A stretch of DNA of 64,000 nucleotides, taken from assembly GCF_000264905.1 (NCBI RefSeq), contig NW_006763135.1, positions 717,170 to 781,169 of the forward strand. The letters are read 5' to 3'. The notes beneath the pieces were generated by a model. It was not told the DNA's origin. It did not search any database and worked only from the letters and a program-made list of their open reading frames with translations. This DNA is from Stereum hirsutum FP-91666 SS1. Lineage: Eukaryota; Basidiomycota; Agaricomycetes; Russulales; Stereaceae. Positions 21,130-34,111 of this stretch are shown here, in pieces (position 1 is the first letter of the stretch; each line of letters opens with the position of its first letter). Position numbers and translations under genes: made by a program.

Positions 21130-22124
21130 ATGAACCGCATCTTTGGGTCTTCAGCGAGCAAAAAGCCTAAACCTTCGCTTCAGGATGCAATAGCCTCAGT
21201 CAGTCTAATGCACTCTCGCGCGTCTCGATGCAAGTGCTGCTGCTTATGACCTCATGATCTTATGTTGGAAAGACAGATGCTCGGGTCGGTTCTATAGAAG
21301 TGAAGATCAAGAAGTTGGATGGGGAGCTAGGGAGATATAAGGAACAGATGTCGAAGCTGAGGAATGGACCGGGAAAGGTGCGTCTCGTCGCTGTGTTCTT
21401 AGGACTGCACATTGTGCTGATAGGCTACATTGCTCTTATTCTCTATATATTTCCTTTCACCCCGTCACCTTCGCTTCGATATCTTTCACGGCGATAGGCT
21501 GCGATTCAACAACGGGCTATGCGTACTCTCCAGCAGAAGAAGATGTACGAGAACCAGCTCGCCCAGCTCACACAACAGACATTCAACATGGAATCCGCCG
21601 CGCTCGCCACAGAGAACCTGAGGAACACAATGGCTACGGTTGACGCTATGAAGACGGCGAACAAAGAGTTGAGGAAACAGTATGGGAAGATTGACGTCGA
21701 CAAGATCGAGGTGCGTTTATTGTCCGTTGTGCTCTGTCTTCTCTTTCGACAGGACTTCTTTCTTTGACGTCAATCATGACTGTGATCCTTAGAATATGCA
21801 ATTTGAGCTCGAGGATCTTGTCGAGCAGGCAAACGAGATACAAGAGACATTAGGACGGTCGTACGCTGTACCAGACGAAATCGACGAAGCTGACTTGGAA
21901 GCGGGTACGCAGCTCGTGTCTTTTTGCTTATTTAACTGTGTATCCGGTCACCTAATTCATTGATCCTCTATGACACAGAGCTGGATGCCCTCGCACTCGA
22001 GGAAGAGGACGAAGGCACCTCTTACCTCGCAGACATCAACAAGGCGCCCGACTTCATCGACGAACCACCCGTCGAGCTCGGAGAACAGACGCCCGCTGCG
22101 CCGGAGGCGGTCAGGACGACATGA
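21130..22124 (+). CDS. VPS60: ESCRT-III subunit Vps60/CHMP5 (Snf7 family)
   Basis: Late ESCRT-III component that binds Vta1 and regulates the Vps4 ATPase in multivesicular body sorting. The start is [20 protein letters not shown], matching the family's MxRxFG...PxPxLxDA leader. Then come [20 protein letters not shown], a coiled-coil core [38 protein letters not shown] and [20 protein letters not shown]. The C-terminal part has [20 protein letters not shown] and ends [10 protein letters not shown]. Introns at about 21198, 21379, 21709 and 21904 keep the frame. The length of about 220 residues is normal. It forms a pair of ESCRT-III genes in this window with DID2 at 62.5-63.4 kb. Confidence 0.93.
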
Positions 22125-22787
22125 TAGCGCAGTTCTCATATTATTCTTACTCAGATTGACTCAGACTTTTGGCCCTTTCCAAGTGTGGACCCTCGTCAAC
22201 TTCTTGGCATGATATGCTGCGGCGCGCTGTGGTAGGAAGTGGTGTATGTATTGTACGTTATTTGGATGATATATGGGACTTCGCACTGTGCATTCGCTAT
22301 CCATGAGAGGGAGTTGGGGGATAACTGTGTATATACTGTCTTGTAATGTGGAAGCTCTGATATAGAGTGGTATGTCGGTCAATCAATCACTTGTAGGTAT
22401 GTGTTTAAATCGCCTTGTCTCTCGTCCAGTTATGGGTACACACACGGTCGAGCCTGAAGAGAATACTTACTCCTCTTAACAATCCGAGTGTGACAAGTTT
22501 AACGATGGCATAGCATCTTCTCGAGTGCAAGTGGGTATGGGGAACGCCACACAATCTCCGTGTGGCACTCGGCGCCAAAACGGGTAACTAAGTTCAGACT
22601 TTTCCCGAGATTTTCTCGTCTTTTCTCCTCGTCCTTACCTCAATCCGCCTTCGGTCACCGATGTCTATGGCTGGCCTGCGACTTGTATTCCATAGCCTCT
22701 GTTTTTAATTACCCGCGTAGTTTCGTAGCTCAGCTCAACTAGCCAATTTCTTGCTTCACGCATCTCTGTCGTATCGAGTATACTACC
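22125..22787. other. Intergenic region
   Basis: Contains the 3' flank of VPS60 and the promoter of the next gene. No coding or RNA feature is recognised. Confidence 0.4.
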
Positions 22788-24159
22788 ATGGCGGACAACG
22801 ACTCAGACTCGGACATCGACGCTGAGACTCTACAGGCTCAGATCGATATGTCGATGGCATATGCTCAGGATATTGTCTCTGGCTGGATGAAAGCTTCTGG
22901 GACGTCTTCTAGTTCTGTGAATGGGAGCGGGAGTGGGAGCGTTGCTTCTGGGAAGAAGAGGGATGTAGAAAAGGAGTTGGAGGAGATGATGAAGAGACCG
23001 CCTAGGTGCGTTTATTTACCTTCAATTGGAAAATATTATTTCGATTGATTGGTCGTACGTTTGTGTTACTTCATATGGTGCATTCAATCACTCTGTGCCG
23101 TCCGTACAGGTTGGGTGTGGGTATGACCGTCCCCGACTCCGCCGGACCTTCCGGGAAAGAAACTAGTCAGCTCAAGAACAAACTCATGGGCAAGAAACGA
23201 AGAAGAGATAACGATGCAGATTCGCATGAAGTAATCATGAATGGGACTACGAAAGGTGGGAAGAAGGATGAGGAGAGTGACGAGGAAGAGAGTCGAGTGG
23301 GTGCGATACGGAAGAAGGCGAAGGTGGATCCGTTTGAGAGGAAAGTGAAGAAGAAGAAGAAGGGTGGTAATGCAGGGGAGAGAGGTCAAATGGTTAATGG
23401 GGAGGAAGAGGGTGTTGGAAAGGCGAAGGAACGTGATGGCAAGGGCGTGGTGACGTTGTTTGAGGTACCTTCGTTTGGGGCGGGTCAGAGCGAAAGTGGG
23501 ACGGCAGAAGACAAGATGGACGTGGATGAGGACGATAGCAACCATAGGAGAGCTTCGGGGAGAGTAGGGACCGTCGTAGAAGCCAATGGGACTGGCGAGG
23601 GCAAGAAGAGGAAGAAGAAACGGAAGAAGAATCGTATTGCTGAAGTTGGAGGCGAAGAGCAGAATCCTGGGAGTGTGGCTCCCGCTACCACCAAATCATC
23701 TCACCCAGTCACGAGTTCTGTCTCCCCACGCAACGCTGAAAAATCAGGTTTGTGCCTTCTGATTGCTTTCCACCTTAGCCAGAAATTGAATCATCATATA
23801 TAGCATCCCCACATAAATCGCCTCCAAAACCGTCCAAGCCAAGCGAGCCTGTACCACCATCAACTACACTACCACCCGTGCTCTCCAATTCTCCAACAGC
23901 CCCTGCACCTATGCCGACGAGCAAAGCACAACCTGCCGCCACATTGTCCAGCACGCCAACGGCCTCCTCGTCTGCGTCTGTATTGAACCTCACTGGCCCT
24001 CCGCCAGAAACCCGAGATTTTGCTGATGGTAGCACCAAGAAAAAGAAAAAGCGGCATAGGAAGAAGAAGAAACAGAAGGGTCTGGATGGAGGGGTAGGTG
24101 GCGAGACGGCGGATGTGGAGATGGGGCAGCCTGAAGACGAAGGAGGTGGAAGCGACTGA
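22788..24159 (+). CDS. Lys-rich nuclear/nucleolar-type protein (DUF3245-like)
   Basis: The start is MADNDSDSDIDAETLQAQID, then a helical DMSMAYAQDIVSGWM. An intron joins KRPPR to LGVGMTVPDSAGPSGKE. The RPPRLGVGA-like block with the acidic start recalls the fungal DUF3245 family as I remember it. The rest is strongly charged, with repeated basic tracts (KKRRRDNDAD, KVKKKKKGG, KKRKKKRKKNR, KKKKKRHRKKKKQK) that look like nuclear/nucleolar localisation signals. These are separated by Ser/Pro/Thr-rich linkers. It ends VEMGQPEDEGGGSD. A second intron lies around 23750-23802. A role in ribosome biogenesis is a guess from composition only. Confidence 0.72.
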
Positions 24160-24383
24160 TGATATATGGGATCGCTGTATCTAGTATTTCTTGGATAACC
24201 ATCCCTCAACTTTACACTCAGACTTCCCTGTAGTCATAATATAGTTCTCATTCTGTTTAGTACCAATGTGCATGGGCGCGAACTTGCTTGGGCCACAATT
24301 GAAGCGCCACACGATCACAGGAACGGGGGTGGCTGAAGAAGCCCTTCCACAACTTACCCCACATCCACTACCATCTCGTTCCT

Positions 24384-27300
24384 ATGCATTTATACTTGGG
24401 CGAGAGTCCTCGCACTCTCTATCTTATAACGAGCTCTCAAGAAGAGAGTGTAGGTCGCCCAAGACGAGCTCTTGTCTTCCGAGCGTCACAAGCCAACCCT
24501 TCTCAAGCAATCGTAGAATTCCTCCCAAAGGACGAGGTCGATATCACCAGTGTTGTGCGGCTGACGAGTCGATCGGTCAAAGGATGCCTTGGACTCATCT
24601 CCGTCGGAAATGGTCTGTCTATTAATCATAAATTCTCTGTGAGCTTGAGGACTCATGGGCTGCGTTTGTGTGAAGACTTGTTTGTGGCCGTGGTCACTGC
24701 CTCTTCAGAAATCGGGAATATTCGTTCCTCGGCGCGCACCCCAGAAAACGTCTCCAAAATACACGAAGTAGCATTCTACAGTCTTACCTCGTCAATGTGG
24801 GACGACCTCGCTGCTGCTGCCGATACGTTACCGTCTCCATCTTTCGCCGGTTCGGGCTCTGAACCAGACCTCATGTCCTACCGCGAGAACACAACGAACT
24901 CCTCGCCCATACCGCCGCCCGTGTTCGAACATCCTTGCGTGCCATTAACGAAGATCCTATCGAGTGGGTCGTTCTATTATGCATCGGGAAACCAGCACTG
25001 GGATTTGAGTACTCGGTTGCAGGAAAGGCTGGCAAGAGATGAGTGGTCGAGAAGGGAAGTGGGATTGTTCGATGAGAGATTTGTGTGGAACGAGTACATC
25101 GTGAGGAGCTTGCTGGACTTCAGAGATAGATTGGATGAGCGGGAGAGGGATGACTTCGACAGGTGCCAGTTTGTGGTAAGTTTCTATTTCGCCCACCCTT
25201 GTTTGCCACAATTGTGGCGCTCTGATGTGGCGAGCGCCTACTGTGGACGTTCGAGAGGAACAGTTCCTGACGACGTTCCCGTTTAGCTGTTGGCCATTCA
25301 AGGATACGTCGGAGTCTTCAATCTTGCCTTACCTGCACCACCGACAGATGGAAAGCCCACGGTTGCTAGTTTGTGTCTCATCTCTCGATTAGGATGGAAA
25401 CGAGCGGGTACTCGGTTCAACACTAGAGGTGTTGACGATGATGGAAATACTGCAAACTTTGTCGAGGTCTGATAATCTCTACAGGCTTGATCTTTTGAGC
25501 TTCTCCTGACGGATTTCCTTCACAGACCGAGACCCTCTTGAGCACGGATCAGAATTGTTACAGCTACGTCCAAGTCCGTGGAAGTGTCCCGTGTATGTGT
25601 ATCTCGTCCAGTCTTCCTCCACACCGCTTCCCTATCGCTCACGCCCAACGTCCACAGTGTTCTGGGAACAGCAAGGTCTACAAACGTTCGGACAACGCAT
25701 CCAAATAACTAGGCCCCAGGCCTCGCAACATGCCTTCGATCGTCATTTCTCAACCCTCATCGAGCAGTACGGTGAAGTCAACGCCATAAACTTGCTCGGA
25801 ACCAAAGAAAACGAGGCAGCGCTGACCACAGCGTATGCTAAGCATGTGGACAACGCCAAAGGCCTTCCCATAGTCATCACGCACTTTGATTTCCACAACG
25901 CGGTCAGGCTCGGTGGACATGACTCGGTTATTACGGGCGTGAAGTGTGTTGCTCTTCTCCTACTTTATGATTCACAGGTACTAACGTCTGGACAACAGGC
26001 GTGTAAAACATATTGCTGACAATATCGAAGATTTCAGCTTCACGATGTATGATCTCGGAACCGATGAAGTACTCGTACGCCAAAAGGGTGTATTCCGCAC
26101 CAACTGTCTTGACTGGTGCGTTGTCCTCTCTTCTCGAGCTAATCCAGACCCTCGCTTATCTTCTGTGCAGTCTAGATCGAACTAACTTCGTCCAAGACAT
26201 CGTCTCTCGTGCTGCTCTAGAAGTATTTCTTGGTCACGTTCGGCCGGAGTGGATATCCTCAACATCGTTATGGTCTTACCATCGGGAACTGTGGGCCGAG
26301 AATGGGGATGCGTTGTCGAGGATCTATGCAGGTACAGGCGCCCTCAATACGAGCTATACGAGAAGTGGAAAGAGAACACTGGCCGGTCAGTCTCTGAGCC
26401 ATAACATATCAGCCGAGACCTGTGTCTTATTGACGTACTTTGCCCTTCATTACACGGTTGGACAGGTGTACTGTCGGATGCGACGAAGAGTGTGTCAAGG
26501 GCGTACATCAACAATTTCCAAGACAAGGGAAAACAAGTCGCTATCGACATGTTCCTCGTGCGTTCCATATCTTCTTGACATTCGTGTGACCGAAGGATGT
26601 TCACGACATTGTCCCATATGGCAACGATATTGCTAGGGTAATATGAGCAATCAACGACAAGTCACCATTTTTGACCCTATCCATGATTCTGTTCGAGCCG
26701 CTCTGGAACAACGGTACGTCTGAAGACATCTTGACTAAGCGGGAAGAGAAGGACTGAAGTCACATCGTCGTGAAAGGCTTCCAGAATATTCCTCGCCAAA
26801 GAATTGCACTATCTTCGTGGGCACTTGGAATCTTAATGGCCGGCCGCCCTCGGAGTCCCTCCTTCCTTGGCTTTACCCCAGACCTAGTGAGTGCTATCAG
26901 AACACCTCGAGCGGAGATGACCTGTCGTGCTAATCTTCTTTCACTGTTGCGCCATGAACGCAGACGCTCCCGAGTGAGTGCCTTTCGCTCTTCTCTCGTG
27001 CTGCACGCCACGGTGCACTTTAGCTTCCTTGTTTGAGGGTCGCTTATCGTCTGCTTGCTCCTCGGATCGCTGAATTTCTTTCCTTCTCGATCCGTTCCAC
27101 AGCCCAGATATGTTCGTGTTAGGTTTCCAGGAGATTGTACCTTTGACGGCACAACAAATTGTCCAAACAGATCCTGAGAAAAAGTAGGTGTTTCGCCTTG
27201 TTTTCCTAGAAATTCGTTGTGCATACCCTTATTTTGCCTTTTTCGTTTCGTCGTCGCCCGACCCGGGGGGACTTGTTACGGCCGTTGATCTCATCACTTC

Positions 27301-29975
27301 CTGTGCCTTTTTGGTCTTCTACTTTTACTCCTCCTCTCCCTGTTCTCTCATTCGTGTCCCTCACATACACATTTGCACGAACATTCTAATCGAGGATATT
27401 CTATTTCTGGCCCACAGCCTCACAAAGCTTATCCCACATTTCCCGGACAGCCTTTTTTTTTCTCTACGGCGTTCTTTGTTCATGACGGTTGTTCACCTTT
27501 TCCGTGCCTTGATACACTGTCCCTACCCACCGTCATCTCCGTCATCCTCGCCAATTCGCTGTCCCCAACCGTCTCACTGACTGCTCTGCTATCTTGCGTT
27601 TCAGGCGTTTATGGGAGGCCAGAATATTAGATGCTCTGGCACGGAGGCCGAACAAGAAATGCGACTACGTGATTCTCAGGAGCGAGCAGGTGTGTTTCTC
27701 TTACTGTTCGCTGTCAAATGCACTCAACTCTGATTTTTTTCCGCGCCAGCTTGTAGGGACGGCGTTAATCATCGTGGTCAAGAGCGTCTTGATCGAAGTT
27801 ATTCGGAACGTGGAAGCGACCACAAGGAAGGTGAGCCTTCATGCCCATCCTTCCTTCGTCCACGGGCTTCCTCTTACGAGCGTGACCCTTCCGAAAATCA
27901 CGCGCAGACCGGTCTTCGAGGCATGTCGGGCAACAAGGGAGCCGTCGGTGTCCGACTCGAATATCACGACACCTCGTTCTGTTTCCTCACCGCGCATCTC
28001 GCAGCTGGTCACTCAAACGTGGAGGAGCGCAACGCAGACTACCACACCATCGTCAATGGCCTACATTTCTTGAAGGGAAAGACCATCGACAGCCACGAGT
28101 AAGTCTTTAGTTCCCTGGTTTAGCCGGGATTACTCCATTCGAACTTTCGACCCACGACACATACCCTTCTGCTCTCACGGGTTGGGATGTTTACCCCCGC
28201 CAGTCTAAGTACATCCTCGCCCACTATCTTTAGTGCGCCGCGGTCTGAGCTTTTAACGACCCAGTAATCGGTACTTCTGCCGCCGGCAGATAGTGTTTTA
28301 AGGGACTTTGGCTTAATGAACTCGTGTTCATGATACTGATTATGGGTTTTATTGTGGCGTGGCGTGTGTGCTGGCGTCGATTTTACAGTAATGTCGTGTG
28401 GCTGGCGGACACCAATTATCGGATCGACCTGGACAATGAACTGGTTCGATCTTTAGCTCTTGAAGATGATTACGATGGGCTGCTTGCAGCTGACCAGGTA
28501 TGTTTAACACAATCATCATTCAGAGAGTCAACAGTCTTAGCCAAAGACATGATCGGCCCCTTGTTCCTCGGATATCTCACAGTCATTCCAGATTTACGTT
28601 TGCTGATCTGAGCCCGCATATAGTTGAAGCAAGTGATGGATGCTCGTCTGGCTTTCGAGGGCTACCAAGAAGGCCCGATACTTTTCCGCCCTACGTACAG
28701 ATATGATGTGGGCACGGATAACTACGACACGAGCGAGAAAATGCGGATACCTGCTTGGACAGGTTTGTCAAACGCCACCCCATTTCACTTCTTCCCTTTC
28801 CCTGACATAGACCTTCTCTATTCCATTTTCTGATGGCTTTCGTTCATCTCTGTCAATAAAGACAGGATTTTGTTTCGCAGTTCTCAGCTCGATCTCTCGG
28901 CATACTCAAAGGCGGACCTGCGAGGATCGGATCACCGCCCAGGTTTGTCTCCAGACTTTCTTCTCTTCCATTTTTGGTCGGCTGACTATGCTCATCATTC
29001 CCGCGCGATCTGCTAGTCTTTGCTGTCTTCCGAGCTACAGTCCACGTCATCGATCCACTCAAGAAAGCAGAGCTCTCCCGACTTCTCCTTGATAGCGTGA
29101 CAGCCACCGCACCTGGTGAGAAGCTGGACGAGAAGCTGGCAGCACTAGCGTTTTTGCCGTCCGTTGGCCTTGCTGGAGGCCCAGACGATTGTACGTGTAA
29201 GACCCCTTTCCAGCTCGTTCCTGCTTGAACGGTTGTTCCTTGTCGCTGAGTTCGTTCTGACATTGAATCTTGCAACGTGTTAGTACCCCCGCCTAGCTCC
29301 GAGGACGAGGCGTGGTGGGACGGGCCCGGTGAGTTCTTCACCCTATCGGCTATACAGCTGCTGCTTCTTCATTCAATCTTCTTCGACCACGTTTGTCGGT
29401 CCTCGGCATTCTTCCTTTACAGTTGTCCCTTTTTCCCTGCTTATCAATCTCTTGGGTGTCATGACCTCTGTGTTGTAACCTTGCCTTGGATCTGCGAACA
29501 AATCCATATTCGCATTGGGTCGCTGACCTTTCTCACACGCTCCCATTCGTTCTCGATGTTGGGTCTCCCGAGAATGTTTTGCTTACGTTTATGTTTGTTG
29601 GTCCGTCTAGACCATCCAGGAGGGGTGATGCCTATCTCGCTGTCCCCGACCGACGAGTTCAAGCTGTCATATTCGAACGGCTCCTCGACCTCGGCCTCGA
29701 CCAATCCCTTCGACTCGTCTTCTACCGAGTCACCGCTATCAGCTTCACCCTCGTCGTCCGTAGAAGAGCTCATCGATCAAGCCTTGCAGCTCCCTACGCC
29801 CATGATACCAGTGCCATCACCGTCACCTTCCGCTACGACTACGTCGATAGAAAATAAAGCCACCGCAGAGACCAAGCCCTCGTCGGGGATGTCGAAGAGG
29901 AAGCCTCCGCCGCCCCCTCCACCGACGAGAGGGTCGAACACGGGCGGAGCGGCTGGTGCGGCTTCGAGTGGATGA
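24384..29975 (+). CDS. Synaptojanin-like inositol polyphosphate phosphatase (Sac1 + 5-phosphatase)
   Basis: Membrane-associated phosphoinositide phosphatase (yeast Inp52/Inp53, animal synaptojanin) acting in endocytosis and Golgi traffic. The N-terminal Sac1 domain runs from [18 protein letters not shown] through [32 protein letters not shown] and [20 protein letters not shown] to the catalytic CX5R loop [16 protein letters not shown], restored across an intron near 26116-26168. The 5-phosphatase domain follows: [77 protein letters not shown] and the end motif GSDHRPVFAVF. The tail is Ser/Pro-rich and contains [11 protein letters not shown], an SH3-type ligand. Two introns are unusually long (27184-27604, 421 nt; 28099-28388, 290 nt). 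Confidence 0.93.
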
Positions 29976-30418
29976 TTCGGTGGCGGAAAGTTTTGCCCGG
30001 GCACTGATTGCTGAGAGTGGACGGAAAGTTTCGTTTGTAGTGTATAACGTATCTTGCTTGCTGTTGGAATGCCTGCGATGTTTGGATGTACGCCTATGTT
30101 ACCCTTGTATGATTGGTTTGTCCCAGAGCTGGAAGGCTGTTCGCTCAGTATTCAGAAACGAAGCAAAGCAGATATCGCTCGGAATAGATACTTGGGACAA
30201 GGACAAGAAAGAAGAAAGCAAATGCGTCCGAGGATCCAAATTACAAGCATATGCGGATGGACAACCTGCGAATAGCGCGAAAGTGCCACAGACAGATACC
30301 ACGAAGAGAAGCTACGAAGAGACGTAATCACCGAGTCGGATACCGTGTACCCTTCCAAGTACTTCGACGCACACAAAAAAAGGAGCTGTAAAGAGAGAAG
30401 AGTGACCCAGAAGATCCA
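29976..30418. other. Intergenic region between convergent genes
   Basis: Convergent 3' ends of the synaptojanin-like gene (+) and SF3A3 (-). Short frames only; no further feature seen. Confidence 0.45.
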
Positions 30419-32386
30419 TCAGATGAGACCCTGCTTCTTGAGATCCTCGTAGGTCTTGCGATTGTAGACGTTGCCCTCTTCGTCTTCGAGTTCTTCGGTC
30501 GTCTCCTGCTCGAAGATCTCGTGGCGCCCTTCTTGCTTTAGCTTCTCTGCGACTGTTAGGAAACGTTCATGAGTCAACGCCCATGACCAGAAAGGAAGGC
30601 GAAGTGAGGTAGGAAGGGTCATATGAGAAGACAGAAACGCAACGTACGTGAGAGGGCGTCCTCGATTCTTGTTATCTCGTGGAAATGCTTTGTATTCGGA
30701 AGCCCGAGCGCGCGCATCCCGAAGGCATGTCGGGATTCTTGGAAGTGGCGGTCGAAGTTTTTTCTAAGGGTAGCGTGAAGAAGGAAAGAAGGGAGGGAGG
30801 TATTGTCGGTATGAGCATTTCGACCAAGATAGACCGGGATAGACTTACCGTCCCATGTATACATGATCTGAACAAATCTCACACCGGTATTCCACACCCA
30901 ACCCATGCAACTTGTACAGCCAATAGGGAATAGGCTTGCCGTCCCATCCAAGCGGCAACTTTAGCGGATTGTAAATTCTCTCTTCTTCTTCCTCTTCCTC
31001 CTCGCCACCTTCCGCACCGCCCTTCCCATTCGCCCCGCCTGCAGCCTGCTTGGGCTGGGAAGCGGCCTTCTCCTGCTCAAGTAGTTCTTGCTCGCGTTCA
31101 CGGGCGGTGAGCGAGAATCGACGCTCTACGTTCGATTTCGTGTCGTTGACGACGGGAAGGAGTGTCGATAGAAGAGTAGTACAGAGGTAGGAGAGCAGCG
31201 CGGCCACTCGGTGTTTATCTTTGGACTTCGAGGTGGAGGCATGTGGCGTCGAAGTGGCAGTCGATGGTGGACCGTTGGGATTAGCGGGTGGTGGTGCGGC
31301 GGTGGACTGTTTCTGGGACGCTTTGATGTGCTTTTTGGACGTTAAGTGGGCATCGTATACTGTTTGCTTGGAGTACATCTTTTGACCTTCGTGACAAGAT
31401 AAGGGTTGTTTGAATGTGATGGCGACGGGATGAAGTGTGAGGTGAATAATTGGTACGGTACTTACATGCAGAACACCAGATACCCTCTGAGCCGTTTCCG
31501 TTCGCGTCTACCTGCGCTTTTGGTTGTTTCGTCTCCTCCCATCCCTCGATCTCCCCAGCTTCCCATTTGACGTCGAAGTCAGCTTGTGTTTGCATTTGTT
31601 GCGATTCGATATCGACAAGAGGTTGTGTCCGGCGCAGGAAAGAGGTAAGATATGAATGGAGGGAACGGATATAACTTCGCGGAGGGTAAGCGTACGAATG
31701 TATTAGAACACAAATGTACATACGCTTCGTAGTCCTTCGTGAATCTTGTCTCCTTCGATAATTCACGGTGAACGACACCGGATTCAGAGAGCATGAGGAC
31801 GTCAAGGTATTGGAGGTACGGTAGATGTCGCCCAATGTTCTTCAAGTTGTTGTAGGCAGTGTGGTTCGAGTATAGATCGAGATATCTGCCATATGCTTCC
31901 TCTCCAGAGAAAAGCATGCCGACCGCTATGTGGCGTAGGGCGAACAACATAAGTAAAGCCGCCGTACAGACAACACAGTCACTCACGGTCTTCCTCCACA
32001 TAGTCCTCATCAGCGTCTTCGGCGCCTCCCTCATCAAGAAGAGCAGCTAATTCGAGTTCGTAGCCATCTGCACCAGCATCAGGATACTTGTTGTGGTGTT
32101 CCTGAATTTTGGCCAACCTAGAGTAAAATTCCGACAGCTCAATGCCGTTCTGGTTTGGTGCGCTCAACGAGCTCGCTTCAGCTTTACGCGTGTCCTCGTC
32201 CTCGTAGAGCGTGTTTAATGCCGTGACTCGAGCTGATACGCGGTCAAGAATCTGGGAAGCTTTGTGTTCGTTTTGAAGACGTGTTTGGTGAGCATTTGTT
32301 GGTCGAGAAAGAATTGTGTAGAGGGCGCGTTCGAAGCGTTCAGTTTCTTCATGCGTCTGTCGGTGCACCTCGAAGATAGAGTCCAT
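30419..32386 (-). CDS. SF3A3: Splicing factor SF3a subunit 3 (SF3A60/Prp9)
   Basis: U2 snRNP component needed for pre-spliceosome assembly. The start is [20 protein letters not shown]. It is followed by [17 protein letters not shown] and the family block [20 protein letters not shown] and [15 protein letters not shown]2H2-type finger follows, [27 protein letters not shown]. The C-terminal matrin-type zinc finger reads [20 protein letters not shown] with [20 protein letters not shown] and [16 protein letters not shown]. It ends [20 protein letters not shown]. Five or so introns are needed. The insert around [20 protein letters not shown] is also typical. The gene diverges from eIF4A3 with 145 bp between the start codons. 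Confidence 0.95.
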
Positions 32387-32531
32387 GTTCCGTTGCCGTG
32401 AGCGCCGTAGACGTAAAGCTTGTCGTCGCCGAGCACAGAGTGGACGAGCGTGGCGCTTGTTCGACGGCGCGCGTGATGGCAGGAGGAAAGGCGGGATTTC
32501 AAACTCCGCTCTTCTGCTCTGCTCCTCCACC
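32387..32531. promoter_or_regulatory. Short divergent promoter shared by SF3A3 and eIF4A3
   Basis: Only 145 bp separate the start codons of two divergently transcribed splicing-related genes, so the 5' UTRs and core promoters must be compact and probably shared. No TATA box is obvious. Confidence 0.65.
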
Positions 32532-34111
<1,580 letters not shown>

